A stretch of DNA of 64,000 nt from Manduca sexta. Its lineage: Eukaryota > Arthropoda > Insecta > Lepidoptera > Sphingidae. The notes under the pieces are model-generated. The model was not told the DNA's origin, did not search any database, and saw only the letters and a list, made by a program, of their open reading frames with translations. The DNA lies in NCBI RefSeq assembly GCF_014839805.1, contig NC_051121.1:3641116-3705115 (forward strand), given 5' to 3'. Made by a program: the position numbers and the translations under genes. This document shows positions 1 to 11,170 of the stretch, piece by piece; within the stretch, counting starts at the first letter, position 1, and each line of letters starts with the position of its first letter.

Positions 1-62
1 ATCCTGACTTTAATTTGACAGCGTCTCAGCTGATATCGCGCTTCAGGGGTAAATCAAGTTGC
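1..62 (+). repeat. Dispersed repeat, partial copy at the window edge
   Basis: This stretch is similar along its length to 17950-18012; both contain 'tcagctgat' followed by 'tcgc' and a 'cttaag/cttcag' block. The left end lies outside the window, so its full size is unknown. I do not recognise the family. Confidence 0.45.
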
Positions 63-960
63 ATCTACTATACTTTATACGTTGTTTAGTATGTCATCAG
101 GGTCCTGATTTCGCATATCACCTTATTCTGACAATTTATAATAAGCAAGTACTGAACCTCATCGCATTTATGACAATGGAAATTGGGATACAGAATACCA
201 TTCCAAGATAATTTCACGAAGCAAACCTTCAACGATACAACAACAAAAACATTTGCAACTCCCTTTTAAGGATGTATTCCGTCAGGTGACTGGACATAAG
301 AGCTAAATTAAAACGGTTCTGTAAGCTTGTTAGACTCTATTGCATCGACATTTAAAGAAAAGAAATAGAGGTTAAGGAGAAGAGAGTATTTTTTTGACTC
401 TATAATTATTTAAGTATTTTATTTCCAACTATATTGATTTTTTTATTAAAAATATGAATCATTTATGTTATCATCTATTCTAGGAAATTTATAAATTTCC
501 GGTATATTTTTTAGAAGTAGACTGAAGGGGATTTTTCCTTATCTATATACGCCTATAGACCTGAGTAGCCGATCGTAATTTCTGCCAATAGTTTTAAGGT
601 AACGTCTTAATCTATTAAAGGACAAAATATATTAATGAAGAAACAAGATCTGTTTTCTATTCAATTATAACCATACAGACAAATCTGATTGAGTAATAAA
701 TATTAAAAGGCATTATTAAATCGTAAATCTTTACAATAAAGACAAATTAGATAATTAAGAATCTCACCAAATGGAATCCAAGATTTATCGTTTTACAACC
801 TCATCCAACCACTTATCACTCGATTCACAAATTAACAACACTGGCCACACAAAATAATAAAATGTTTCGAAAATCGAACACAACTTCGAACAAAGTTCAT
901 TTTTTTAAACTGTCAACGTTAATTTAAATATAGAACATGTTAAATTATAGGGACTAGCAA
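63..960. other. AT-rich stretch without a recognisable gene
   Basis: No open frame with protein-like composition and no recognised repeat was seen here on either strand. Confidence 0.5.
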
Positions 961-1140
961 GGTGAAAAAATATATCGATAACAACGTTTTGGTAGGTAAT
1001 ATCGCACGCCGTCGGTGTTTATTGTGCCGTGTGAAGTGCGCGTGCCGTAGGCAGCCGGCCAACCTCACTGAATCGAACGATAAACACTAATGCAGACTTA
1101 GCGACACGCGCTAGTGTTGCATAAACATCGATATCGATTT
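961..1140. promoter_or_regulatory. GC-enriched patch flanked by DRE-type sites
   Basis: A CpG-containing patch (about 985-1110) stands out from AT-rich surroundings. It is preceded by a perfect TATCGATA at 973-980 and followed by the palindrome ATCGATATCGAT at 1127-1138. GTGTTTAT near 1015 and ATAAACAC near 1081 form an inverted pair inside it. In insects TATCGATA is the core site of DREF and BEAF-type factors at housekeeping promoters and boundaries. A promoter or boundary role here is inference; no downstream coding exon was identified. Confidence 0.3.
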
Positions 1141-2280
1141 ATTAAATATGAATTGCGAAAACTAGATAAGGCTGGAACGTAGTCTGGTGTGTCGGATTGG
1201 GGTTTCCCTTGTTACTTAAATCTTTATTCTATAAAAATTATGAGAAAGATCATCAAAATAATTATTCTTTATAAAACAGTAACCAGAAATATTTCATTTT
1301 CTAAAAATAGCCGTGATACAATCATAAATCGTGGCATGTATATTTCATTTGGAAGTAATATACGTCGCAAAAAACAAATGCGTGCTAAATAACTTTTATT
1401 TGACCTCTTGTGATGTGAAAGACCTGGAGATATTAATGGATACTACGAAAATAATTTATTTAAGCGTTTCCATTATGTTCGGGGTATTCTGCAAGCAATT
1501 TATCAAAGAAAAAAAATGAGCTGCTCATAATATGTGACGTACTTGGCAAGCTTCGTTGTTTCGATCGTAAGCTGTTGACTAAGAAATGGGGGAATTACGG
1601 ATTTGATTAATATTTAATTTTGTGATGATTCCTTTAGTAACTTAAGTGCGTGGAGTTCCTCGTATTTATGATATAATATATTTATAAGGATTTTTTGGAT
1701 TCAGGATATATTTTCTCAAAACGATTTATGTCTGTTTGCATTAGATACAGTTAAGAAGAATGACGTTTTAAATATTATATCAAAGTTCATACTTTAAGCT
1801 GTGAAACTAACTATAAAATATAATATCAAAACCAATTAAGATATAATCAATCTAGGACAATGAAAGCCATTACAGATAGATAATAAAACAAGATTAGACA
1901 GGGAAGTGTCAACGAACCAGAATATTCAATTTATAGACAATCTTATCTAATGTTGACGTTTGATAAGTCGATGCCGCGCTAGGTGGTTGACCTATAAATA
2001 AAAATAAATCATAGGATGATAAAAACATTAAATATTGTGATGAGATTTCTTTGGAATTTTATTCTTAAAGGATTTCATTTCATCGTAATCGCTTTGCATG
2101 ACATTAAATGTAGAAAATTTGGTATTATTAAATTCATTGTCATAAAAATCTTTAAGTCACCAATACGTTAAACTATAATAAAATGTAGATAATATTACCT
2201 TACAATCATTCCAATGTCAATACTCAATTTAATATCACTAGTTTTAAACTATTCTCACAAGTTTACTATATTAACATAAT
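1141..2280. other. AT-rich stretch, no feature seen
   Basis: Two short open frames (67 and 62 codons, near 1189-1519) have AT-driven composition and resemble no protein family that I recognise. No repeat was recognised. Confidence 0.5.
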
Positions 2281-2292
2281 TAAATTTATAAA

Positions 2293-2562
2293 TAATGACT
2301 GCCTCGGTGGCGTAGTTGTATTGCACGTCCGGTACAATAGCGCTCTGAGGTCCTGGGTTCGAATCCCGGGTCGGGCAAAGTGATATTTGGGTTTTTCTGC
2401 TCAGTATCAGCCCGGAGTCTGGAATTTGTGCCCGATATGGCGATAGGCTCGCCCCCTATCACATCATGGGACAGAACATACTTGGCGAAAAGTGGGTGCT
2501 CTAGTTGCGCCTCTGCATACCCCTTCGGGGATAAAATGCGTGATGTTATGTATGTATGTATG
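2293..2562 (+). mobile_element. SINE-A copy, full length, with target-site duplication
   Basis: A tRNA-like head (A-box-like 'tggcgtagttg', B-box 'ggttcgaatcc') is followed by a body with 'cagtatcagcccggagtctgg' features and a (TATG)n tail. A 12-bp direct repeat, taaatttataaa, flanks it at 2281-2292 and 2563-2574, which marks a target-primed insertion. The head carries RNA polymerase III promoter boxes. It is the best-preserved member of this family in the window and a useful reference for the others. It is not a functional tRNA gene because no acceptor stem can be closed around the B box. Confidence 0.88.
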
Positions 2563-2574
2563 TAAATTTATAAA

Positions 2575-3130
2575 GCTGTAGATTCAATTAAAACACCTGC
2601 AAAAACACGACGCCATCGATATTTCATTCAAAAATCTTCGCTCATAAAACTCTGAATGTAAACATTTTCTCATTTTAATACACTAAAATCACATACGATG
2701 ACAGTTAATTATCGTAAATAATCCACTTATCCATCATGCGACCGCAACATTTTTCAACACGTTTATCGACAACACATTTTATCGACACCGTTAATCGATA
2801 CCCGTCGCGTCACTAGCGTAGTTCTATAACTTATCGAGCGTTATGCGGATCGTGTAATACAATGTATTAATATTTATATCGCATTTTTGTATCGATTATA
2901 GGTACTATTGGTTTCAATTATTAGAGTTGGCTTTGTTCCATCTCTAGGTAAATTGCATTCCTTGGTGGAACTAATAGTAGTAGGCTTATAAGCTATAACA
3001 TTTCGTACGTACAATATACAAGATTAGCTGCTAAAGAAGTTTGTATAGTCCATAGGTCAAGTTAGCCTGAATGAGGCCGAACTATTTGAGTTTTTAGCAG
3101 CTAGCTTAATTTGATATTCTAAACGAAATT
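2575..3130. other. Unique AT-rich DNA with several TTATCGA motifs
   Basis: Between 2760 and 2900 there are repeated TTATCGA/ATCGATA-like motifs (near 2763, 2779, 2793, 2832 and 2890), related to but not exact copies of the DRE 8-mer. No coding potential was seen. Confidence 0.3.
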
Positions 3131-3392
3131 GACAGCCTCGGTCAACGACGTTTTACATTTTAATGAAAACATATTAGACCTCGGTGAAGTAATTGCATTA
3201 CGTGCGGTACAACACCGCTTTGAAATCCCGGGTTCGGTACCTGGGTCCGGTAAGTGATATTGGAATTTTCTTCTCAGTATCAGGAGTCCGGAATTCTTGC
3301 CCACAATGGCGCAAGAATACACAAGTGAATAGTGGGTGTTGTTGCATCTCTGCTGACCCCTGGGTTAAAGACGTGATGTGTGTGCAAGTGTA
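3131..3392 (+). mobile_element. SINE-A copy, diverged, with interrupted head
   Basis: The head is split: 'gacagcctcggt' occurs at 3131-3142 and 'gacctcggtgaagtaattg' restarts at 3177 after about 34 unrelated bases. From there the tRNA-like B-box region ('cccgggttcgg') and the SINE-A body ('cagtatcaggagtccgg') follow in order. The tail near 3360-3392 is degraded. The restart suggests a small insertion or a partial duplication of the head. Confidence 0.7.
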
Positions 3393-3788
3393 TACAAAAT
3401 TTATTTGTATTTAAATAATAACTGTCGTAATTTAATTGCTTGAAACACTTGGATGAGTTTAAGGCAAATTGACCCAAGCGACATTTTAGGTCGGTTAAGT
3501 TATACAAATATTTGGAGTCTGTATTTTCTGCGTCTTTCGAATACAAGTTTTTGAAAAAAATATTATGCTGCTTAACCCAATTAGCCTTCGACCCTCGACT
3601 TATTTTCGAAAGTTACGGCTAGCTGTGGTTAAAATGATTTGATATGTTTTTTTTTGCTTAACGAATGATTGTGAATATCTGGAACTATTGTTGCTCATCT
3701 AATCATTATGTAACTAATGCCTAACTTCACATTTTGTTAAAACAGATTTATAATCGGGCTGAGTCGCACACAAATGCTGGTAAATTAA
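3393..3788. other. No feature seen
   Basis: AT-rich, without recognisable repeat or coding signal. Confidence 0.45.
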
Positions 3789-3892
3789 CGGCCGGCATAA
3801 TTATGTCGACTGGCGACGGGCGATTCTCTCATCAGTCGACAATATCTGGAGCCTGTTTGAATTACCATCATGTCCAGTGTGGTTGCCGTACG
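3789..3892 (+). repeat. LTail-D fragment
   Basis: It shows the family block 'ggccggcataatt...gtcgactg' followed by a degraded 'ttaccatca...gtgcagtgg'-type 3' end. Only the 3' third of the family is present. This fits a 5'-truncated LINE-like insertion. Confidence 0.6.
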
Positions 3893-4200
3893 CATTTACA
3901 ACTTAATTAAAAAAATACTTCGAGCTTCATCTAGGTAGGTTTCGATAACAGAAATACATACGACAAAACTAAAGAAATAAAATACAGTACAATATCAACA
4001 ATATGGCAAGTACTCGTAAATATAGGAACTACAAGCGAACTCCAAACTTCCGACAACTTATTCATGCAGACAATTCGACTCATACATTTTAAGTTAAACG
4101 ACAACAACGATAAATTTACTAAGCGACAAATTTGCAAATATCATGCTATGGTTACATTTATGGCATACTAAGTTTTGGTTGGACCATATATATAATTGAC
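3893..4200. other. No feature seen
   Basis: AT-rich. A 68-codon antisense open frame (3931-4137) has no recognisable domain. Confidence 0.4.
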
Positions 4201-4498
4201 GGCGGAGATAGCCTAGTTAGGTGTATCAGCTCTGTATCATATACTGTCCCACTGCTGGGCACGGGCCTCCTCTACTACTGAGAGGGTTAGACCTTAGTCT
4301 ACTACGCTAGCCTAGTGCAGATTGGTAGACTTCACACACCCTCAAAATTCCTATAGAGAACTTTCCAGATGTTTTCCTTAGCGAAAGATAGCTATAAGCA
4401 CACATTTTTTTATAAAAATCAGAGGTGCGTATCTTTTGGTTTTGAACCTGCGCACATTCGTCTCAGCAGTACGTTCCACACCACACTAAGTCATCGCC
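4201..4498 (-). mobile_element. SINE-B copy with an extra inverted head fragment
   Basis: Positions 4224-4498 are a near full-length SINE-B on the minus strand: 3' end 'ctgtatcatatactgtcccactgc' at the left, tRNA-like head ending near 4498. Immediately left, 4201-4222, is the SINE-B head in plus orientation ('ggcggagatagcctagttagg'). The two parts are joined without a spacer, giving a fold-back arrangement that is not the normal SINE structure. Template switching or a rearranged double insertion would explain it. Confidence 0.75.
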
Positions 4499-4702
4499 TA
4501 AAGTCATTTATAGCACATAAAGTCTAAAATATTTTAATTTCATGTGAAGGTGTAACGCGGAGTACGATAAACGTATTGATTTTGTCATTAACTATAAAGA
4601 GGCTTGTAGATTCTGGTTGGGTGATAACTAGACGTTATAAATAACATTTGATTTGGATGACTGTATGGTAACACTGAGGCTTGTACGTCTAAACTAGTAC
4701 TG

Positions 4703-4955
4703 CGGATGGTAGGATATATTTTATATCCGCCTGGATAGCGACCACCGTACACGAGGAGTTAAAACCAGCAATAGTGGCCCACGTAAGTATCGCGTTCCGG
4801 GATCAGCCTGTATATATCCAGTTCCAACAGGCCGGCATGATTGTGTCGACTGCCGAGGGGTAATCATCTCTCGTCACACGAAATTCTTTTCGACTCCATT
4901 CCACTTACCATCAAGTGCAGTGGAGCCATTTTGCTTTCTCGTATAAAAGAAAATT
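4703..4955 (+). repeat. LTail-D copy, long
   Basis: It contains in order 'ggatagcgaccaccgtacac', 'gtggcccacgtaagt', 'ccggcatgattgtgtcgactg', 'cttaccatcaagtgcagtgg', then an A-rich end ('ataaaagaaaa'). The A-rich 3' end and the variable 5' starts among copies fit a 5'-truncated LINE-type retroposon. No protein-coding part is retained. Confidence 0.7.
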
Positions 4956-4969
4956 AATAGTGAAGAGTT

Positions 4970-5065
4970 TGTTAGTTTGTAAGCGCTAATCTCAGGAACT
5001 ACTAAACTGACTTCACGATTATTCAAACCATGATTTTATACCATTGACGAGACGAGTACATAGCT
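4970..5065 (+). mobile_element. Helitron-like fragment (5' part of the 'ctaatctcagga' family)
   Basis: The segment 'gtttgtaagcgctaatctcaggaactactaaactga' type sequence matches the family seen at 9081-9232, 10515-10698, 46865-47040 and 57240-57401. The terminal hairpin and CTAG end are not present. Confidence 0.45.
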
Positions 5066-5870
5066 TGATGGCAAGATACAATAACACAGCAATTGAGTAC
5101 ATCTGATATTATATCCTTCGTAATCACACAAACATTAATCAGAGCGTATTAAAAACACTTAACACAGTAACTAAATGCACAGTACGCAGCCTTTCGCAAT
5201 AATTTTCGACACATTATCGGATCGCAGGAGATATCGGGTGTTACCGATAGTGTTTCACGTGTCTGGCTCTAGATACTCCCTCAGGCCGAACGCAAATGTG
5301 TTCCTAATGGCATTCCGCTCTCAAAGAATCTAGAATTGTGAATTTAAATTCGTCTCGGTTTGAAATTCGAACTTCGTTTTGTTATTTGCTTTTGGAGAAG
5401 TGGAGATTTTATTTAACGTGCTTTTGATCTGTATATCGACGGTTGAAAAGCTAATTGAATTTAGTGTAATTTTTATTGCGACACTGAGTTTCATACATAT
5501 TAAAGCTTTTCTATGTTTATTAAACTGGCTAAAATTTTGGAAAAAAAAAATCGGTTAAGTCAATTAGCCTTTCAACCGTCGATATAGTATTACATTGCAT
5601 TACTGTTCAGATGTTTACTCTAATTAGTATGCGAGACGATGTAAAATAAAAAAAAAAGTATAGAGAAATTGTAATTAGATAATTCGCAAAATTTTCCGCG
5701 GAATATTATTTAAAACCACGCCATATTTTTATTCAGGTATTGTCGCGAGAACTATTATGGAAAATGCCTTGTACAAAGCGTAAGATGAAAATATTCAGCT
5801 TTAAAATATTTATTGGAGTTCTCACTTCTTAAACCGCTATTAATTAATTATAATTTATAGTGGTAATATT
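5066..5870. other. No gene seen; AT-rich
   Basis: There is a moderately GC-rich patch near 5210-5330, but no open frame or repeat could be assigned. Confidence 0.4.
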
Positions 5871-6173
5871 CTAGTTGGGTATGGATTGGACTGCACAGTA
5901 AAATATCCGCAGGTCCAAAACCTAAGGGCACCCACCTCTTATTGTTCTAAATAATTTTCGTATTCTTTGTGAATTATCGCTTGCTTTAACGGCGAAGGAA
6001 AACATCGTGAGGAAACCTACATACCAGAGAAGTACTCTATAGGAATTTTGAGGGTGTGTGAAGTCTACCATTCTGCACTGGGCCAGCGTGGTGGACTAAG
6101 GCCTAATCCCTCTCAGCAGTAGAGGAGGCCCGTGCCCAACAGTGGGATAGTATATAATACAGGGCTGATATTA
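5871..6173 (+). mobile_element. SINE-B copy, near full length
   Basis: It runs from 'ctagttgggtatgga' (A-box region) through 'cgcaggtccaaaacc' (degraded B box), 'ggaaaacatcgtgaggaaacc', 'aggaattttgagggtgtgtg' and 'gtggactaaggcctaatcc' to 'atagtatataatacagggc'. The B box is changed at key positions, so RNA polymerase III transcription of this copy is unlikely. Confidence 0.8.
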
Positions 6174-6471
6174 TGAATAATAAACCGCCATTAATAAATT
6201 ATAAACAATACAAGTATTCAAAATGGTTACATGTTATTTAAAAACAGTTTTGATACCGAGCTTTACTGGTCCGTTTGAAACAATAAAGTGTGTTGTTAAA
6301 TGTTCTCGTTACTAGAAGACTGGGGTAGGATCTGGATGTGATCTTAGTGGTATAGGAAAAGCGGAAATGCTCTTCGTTTTTGGAATATGTAGGACCTATA
6401 TTAAATAAAAAATTGGAATATTAAAGACCTGTTTCACTGTATTAAATAAAAATGTATTTTTTTAATATTCA

Positions 6472-6699
6472 GTACACACATACTCACGTCTTTTATTTCG
6501 AAAGGGTAGGGAGAGGCACAACTAGTGCATACACTTTTCGCCATGTGAATTCCGTCTCATGAATTGATATGGGGCGAGCCTATCGCCATATCAGGTACAA
6601 ATTCCAGTAGAAACACCCAATATCACCTGACCCGGGGATCGAACCCAGACTTCAGCAGTGCAGTCATACCGTTACACAACTACGCCACCCAAGCAATCA
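6472..6699 (-). mobile_element. SINE-A copy with target-site duplication
   Basis: Read on the minus strand it has the head ('ctacgccaccc' in plus), the B box complement ('gatcgaaccc') and the body. Direct repeats taatattca flank it at 6463-6471 and 6700-6708. The (TATG)-type tail is reduced. Confidence 0.82.
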
Positions 6700-6921
6700 T
6701 AATATTCAAGTAAGTCTATAAAGACTTTTAAAACATTCTTGAAATGTGAGTAATATATCTTTCCAATCTGTTTCCTTGTTAAACATAATAAGAACGGAGG
6801 TGCCGGCTCAGAAGTGAGTGGACATATTAATACGGCTTAAGAAAAACAGTTCTAAATAATAAAAGTAAATAATACCGTTTATGTCTTAGGGTTGAAATTA
6901 CACTGAAGATTATTCACTTTC

Positions 6922-7043
6922 TTTTATTATACACCTGCCTCCGTCCTCTCTACACCACCACCACAAGGTTGACTGGGAGAGAATGCCCATGGCATTAAGT
7001 CCGCCTGTATACCATTTGTACAAAGTGTAAAATAAATAAATAA
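6922..7043 (+). mobile_element. LINE 3'-end fragment
   Basis: The block 'ggttgactgggagagaatgc' followed by 'ggcattaagtccgcct' and an AAAT-repeat end ('aaaataaataaataag') matches, from memory, the 3' untranslated end of a lepidopteran LINE. No coding part remains. Confidence 0.5.
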
Positions 7044-7370
7044 GATTCTGACACTCACAGTACAGCCTCGGCATATTAAGTCAGGCCTATGTAAACTTCA
7101 AGTATATTTATTCATGCTCAATTATCCGCTCCGCTTATGCACTAAAGTCTATCTTTGTTGCATTTAGAGTTCCATTTTGTATACGCTATGTTGTTAGTAT
7201 TTGCATAGAAATATAGAGAACCAGGATTATTGCAAATAGCTATGTAGCTGCATTAAAGAACTGGGAATAAGTACAGCTTTAAAATGTAGGGTACATTAAA
7301 CGAGAAAGGATTTTGTAATATAAACTTTCAGGATATTCGAATTGAGATGTTTTTGTAATAAAATTATTTT
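7044..7370. other. No feature seen
   Basis: AT-rich, no recognised repeat. Confidence 0.4.
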
Positions 7371-7496
7371 TTGGATTTTATCGTGGTTTATTTATATAAT
7401 TTTCTTGTCGTTTTGGAGGATTGCAGCTTTTATGGTTATGGGGATTGAGTGTAGGTCGTCTGAAAAGTCAAAATTACAATATCAACCTACATTTTC
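7371..7496 (-). mobile_element. Penelope-like terminal repeat, diverged fragment
   Basis: It aligns by eye with the inverted left terminal repeat of the Penelope-like element at 18982-19751: 'ttttatcgtggttt', 'attttcttgtcgttttgga', 'gcagcttttatggttatgggg', 'caaaattacaatatcaacctacatttt'. Many substitutions mark it as old. No endonuclease segment follows. Confidence 0.65.
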
Positions 7497-7730
7497 TAGA
7501 TGGCCTAAGGGTGAGAAAAATACCCATTGTTTATATAATATAGTAGTTACTCTATTAAAGTTAAATAATAAAGCCTAAGGTTCATCATTCTGAGACATTA
7601 AATAGTAATATTTTTAATAGTCTAAAAAAGGAATATTTACTCTTTAACTGCTAAATAATTTGACAAAAGGATCAAAGTGAAAACGTTTTTAACATTAGGT
7701 AGTTAATAAGGGAACTATTATTGCCTGCAG

Positions 7731-7862
7731 CACAACATGATTTCCGGGATAAATATTTTCCCGGGATAAAAAGCCTATAGCGCTCAGGAGTAACAAAGCA
7801 TCAAATAAAAAAAAAATCGGTTCATAATTTCTGAGATTAGCGCGTCCAAACAAACTCTTTAG
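7731..7862 (-). mobile_element. Helitron-like fragment
   Basis: It contains 'tttccgggataaatatt', 'gcctatagcgctcagga' and 'tctgagattagcgcgt', the minus-strand form of the same family as 46865-47040. The CTAG terminus is not evident. Confidence 0.45.
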
Positions 7863-9080
7863 GTAAATATTGTGTAAAGATTAATCTAGCCTCTACCATA
7901 CACGTACTCTAATCGACTCAAGTGCAGCCAGCTGGCAAAGCTAGTGTAATGAGAAAATGCTTATCCAATTAAAGAATAAACGAGTTTCATCTGTACGTAA
8001 AAATATCTACAGTTTGAAAGAGTTTTCTCTCGTCAGGGGAAGCGGCGTTTGTTACAATTTCTGGCGGGCTTCCTCGTTGCTTATTATCTTTGTAGCTTTA
8101 GGGATGGGACGGCGTCGATGTTATTTATTCGGGCTATGTATTTAATTAATAAGTGTTTTCAAAAGATTGACCAGGGTGAGGTAATTTTGAGTTTGTATGT
8201 TATCAGATGCATTTGTTATTTAGGGTATTTTATTTAGATTTTTTGCTTTAAAAAAAAATAAGAATTACAGCACTTTCACATGTCTAGAAATGACTGCAAT
8301 ATGAAAAATTACTCGCTAAGTGACTCGTGGAAATGTAATCGTAGACAACTGACACGCATCGATTATAATTGCTATCTATTTGGGAAACGTACCATAATCA
8401 CTTTCTATAGTAAACAAAGTAATACTAGTTACTATACATCGATCAGTGGTAAAGGGTTTATATAACCAAATTCCTGCCGGCTTCCCTTTATTTACAATTT
8501 ATGTAGTATCTTACTATCAGAACGATATGCAGACCGCATTTATACCATATTATATAAGCATAGGCATATTAGTACTAAATGATATGTCGGGTTCCCTTTT
8601 GGAAAATGTTACCTTTCGCCACAGATATCGATATATTTCATCGACAAAGTCCGTCCCTAGCCATCCTTTTCCCTGAACCTTTGTCTTCTATCGCTCCCTT
8701 ACACCTGTCCTCGCAGGTCCCCTCCTAAATGTTTCCATTAAACTTACTTAATTTTCCCTTCGCTTGTTCCAAAGACATTTTATAAAAGGGATTATTATTT
8801 TACGTTGATGAAGTGTGAAGGATTTTTATTTCAGACTTCTTACGGGTCTTTAGTTTAATGGCATTCAAGTGATCGCTTTTTAATGTATAATTTATAGAAC
8901 TAGATGACGAAACGAGCAAGTTGCTAGTCTGATAGTGTCACGAATACCGATAAATGCTGATTGAGGTTACTCAAAATTTCGTTTGGTAAAACATTGCAAT
9001 TGACTGCAGTTGTATGCTCTATGAAATTAGTCTGTGGCATCAACTCGTCACCATAAAACGTTAGTAGTTATATTAATATG
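7863..9080. other. No gene seen; one TATCGATA at 8626-8633
   Basis: Several open frames of 60-76 codons overlap one another in different frames and have no recognisable domain. The region is AT-rich with a pyrimidine-rich patch near 8650-8770. Confidence 0.4.
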
Positions 9081-9232
9081 TTTTGGGAAAAGTTTGTGTG
9101 TTTGTTTGTGGGTGATAACCTTTGGAACTACTAAATTGATTTAGAAAATTCTTTCACTAATAGGAAGATACATTATTTCTGTGTGCTACAAAAAACCGTT
9201 TACACGCGGGCAAAGCCGCAGGCAAGAGCTAG
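9081..9232 (+). mobile_element. Helitron-like element, 3' end intact
   Basis: It ends in a GC-rich hairpin-type segment ('cgcgggcaaagccgcaggc') followed by 'aagagCTAG' and then T, the terminus expected for a Helitron (CTRR, insertion between A and T). The 5' TC end was not located, so the start is approximate. Confidence 0.55.
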
Positions 9233-9481
9233 TTGTTTGTAACAGAAAGCAAGAATGCACACTGCTGCCCGCCATAAACAAAGCGACGATATCCATTCAG
9301 ACCGACTCCCGCATACAAAAGACCTACCAAAATTGAATACAACGGCATCTCTTGGTGAATTCTCGAACTATTTCAGCATAGCTGGGAGCTAAAGCTAATA
9401 ATCACGTACATAATGTAGAATACGTCTGAGTATTACAGGAGTAGAACGTTATTAATGCCTTTAGGAAACATGGTTGCGATG

Positions 9482-9517
9482 TATCGATAATAGGGTTGGG
9501 TGGCTTGTTTATCGATA
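9482..9517. promoter_or_regulatory. Pair of TATCGATA sites
   Basis: Perfect 8-mers at 9482-9489 and 9510-9517, 28 bp apart start to start. See the finding on clustered DRE-type sites. Confidence 0.35.
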
Positions 9518-9579
9518 GTTTGTCACATTATCTTATCAGATAAATGTGAAATTTTGTGAAAATCTTTGGATGATTTTTA

Positions 9580-9766
9580 AGGGAAACAAATGAAAGAATT
9601 TCGATGAAATTTGGCATAAGAGTAAATAATGTAGACTTTTTATCCCTGTAATTTGTTCCCATGAGACAAAAAAATGTTTTTTTTTCTAATTTTTATATGG
9701 ATAGCGTTGTACAGTTTTGTCACAGAAAAGGCTTTTAAGGCAGAGGAAGCCGCGAGCAACACCTAG
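9580..9766 (+). mobile_element. Helitron-like element, 3' end only
   Basis: It contains 'gatgaaatttggcataaga' and ends 'gaagccgcgagcaacacCTAG' before T at 9767. The start is approximate. Confidence 0.5.
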
Positions 9767-10099
9767 TCGTTTATATTATTAGCAAAGAAACGCCAGTCTC
9801 AATTTGGTCGGTAATGTCTCGTCTGTAGTTGTTTGTAAACGTATTCAAGTCAAAATATATCTTTTAATAAATAACTTTTTTACTGATCGAAAAAACTCTG
9901 AATCTCTTTCGTAGCGCCAGAGATTACAGTTTCCAATGTTACAAATGAATTCACAAACAAAACTTTATATTAGTATAACTTGTATATTAAACTTATTAAT
10001 ACAAAAACAATATTTTTTAAAAAGTTTTAGATTCATTTAAGACACAGACAAATTAAAAACACGGAAATATTCTATTCATATATATTAATTTTCAATCGA

Positions 10100-10120
10100 T
10101 ATCGATACCCTTTATCGATA
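10100..10120. promoter_or_regulatory. Tight pair of TATCGATA sites
   Basis: Perfect 8-mers at 10100-10107 and 10113-10120, separated by 5 bp. Confidence 0.35.
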
Positions 10121-10514
10121 ACTACAGCCATCACTATTCTACACAAGGCTTGCAAGGTTGGCCTGGGGGTTAGACGGTGAACACTGCACTGATTCGTACT
10201 ATCTTATACCTACATTATACATACACACAATAGTATAACTTACCTCATTTATTATAGAGTCCTATTTTGTCCACAGCACGGGGTAGCTTGTTTATGTCAC
10301 AGAAATTCATCTTAATAATATAAAAGTTTGTAAAATATTTGTTGTAAATAAAGGCAAAAACCGCAAACCACATTCAGATAAAATTTGCTACATAAATAAA
10401 TCTTATCATGATTAAAATAAGCTTTATTATATCTGGAAGTTAATACCTTTATAATAATAATTAATTAAATGTTATCTATACTACCTATAATATTATTATA
10501 GAGGTACATTTTCC

Positions 10515-10698
10515 AACTTTGTTTGTTAGAAGGGGAACATCTCTGGGACTACTGAACCGACTTTGAAAATTCTTTCACTGATAGGAAGCTACATTACTCC
10601 TGAGTATTATAGGCTATTTTTATCTCGGGAAAATATAAAGCGGTTCTTTTATCACGGAAAAACATTCTCATGCGAGTGGAGCTGCATGCAAAAGCTAG
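10515..10698 (+). mobile_element. Helitron-like element
   Basis: It reads 'gggactactgaaccgactttg', 'aattctttcactgatagga', 'tcatgcgagtggagctgcatgc', ending 'aaaagCTAG' before T. It abuts the next Helitron at 10703, so the two were inserted side by side. The start is approximate. Confidence 0.55.
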
Positions 10699-10702
10699 TA
10701 TA

Positions 10703-10906
10703 TCTATACATATTATAAAACAATGTCCCTTTCCTGTCTGTCTGTATGTTATCGATTTTCTTAAAATCTACTAAACGTTTATGAAATTTGGTATGGAGAT
10801 AGTTTAAGGTCCTGGGAATGTTATAGGCTTTCTATCCTGGGAAAATATATAGCGGCAGTTTTATCCCGGAAAACTTCACGCGGGAGAAGCCGCGAGCAAA
10901 AGCTAG
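10703..10906 (+). mobile_element. Short non-autonomous Helitron, both ends visible
   Basis: It starts TCTATACATATTATAAAAC directly after an A, and ends in 'cgggagaagccgcgagcaaaagCTAG' features before a T. A 5' TC, a 3' CTRR preceded by a GC-rich hairpin-prone segment, and an A/T insertion site are the hallmarks of Helitrons. At 204 bp it encodes nothing and would depend on a RepHel protein in trans. A related 5' end occurs at 59724. Confidence 0.7.
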
Positions 10907-10944
10907 TATAAAATATATTTTAAATAAAAATTGGTGTTAGAATC

Positions 10945-11124
10945 TGTTGTAAATATGGTATATGTTCTTAGTAATTAAATAAAGTTAGTAAAAAGATGTT
11001 ATTGACATGAGTGTTTATTTCGGACTAAAGAGAAGTAACTATGGCAAACAAAATACAATTAGTTCTAAAAATAGAACATATAAAAAAAAATAATAAGTCA
11101 CGACGAAGGTTACAATCTCCAACA
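10945..11124 (-). repeat. Copia 3' LTR
   Basis: A 180-bp direct repeat of 14617-14796, starting tgttg and ending caaca. In element orientation it holds an AATAAA-type polyadenylation hexamer within 'cgaaataaacac'. No difference from the other LTR was found on base-by-base reading. Confidence 0.96.
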
Positions 11125-11136
11125 GCCGCCCTTAAT
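11125..11136 (-). other. Copia polypurine tract
   Basis: Directly inside the 3' LTR the element-sense sequence reads ttaagggcggc, a purine-rich stretch at the position where plus-strand synthesis is primed. It is short and interrupted by two C residues. Confidence 0.6.
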
Positions 11137-11170
11137 CGCAGTTGTGACAGAAACAAAACAAATAAAATAA

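Noticed and set aside
2293..2400. tRNA gene at the SINE-A head
   Set aside because: A and B boxes are present, but acceptor and anticodon stems do not form a cloverleaf; the same head occurs in many dispersed copies.
2540..2562. Short-repeat array (TATG)n considered as a CRISPR-like or satellite array
   Set aside because: It is the ordinary microsatellite tail of the SINE; there are no spacers.
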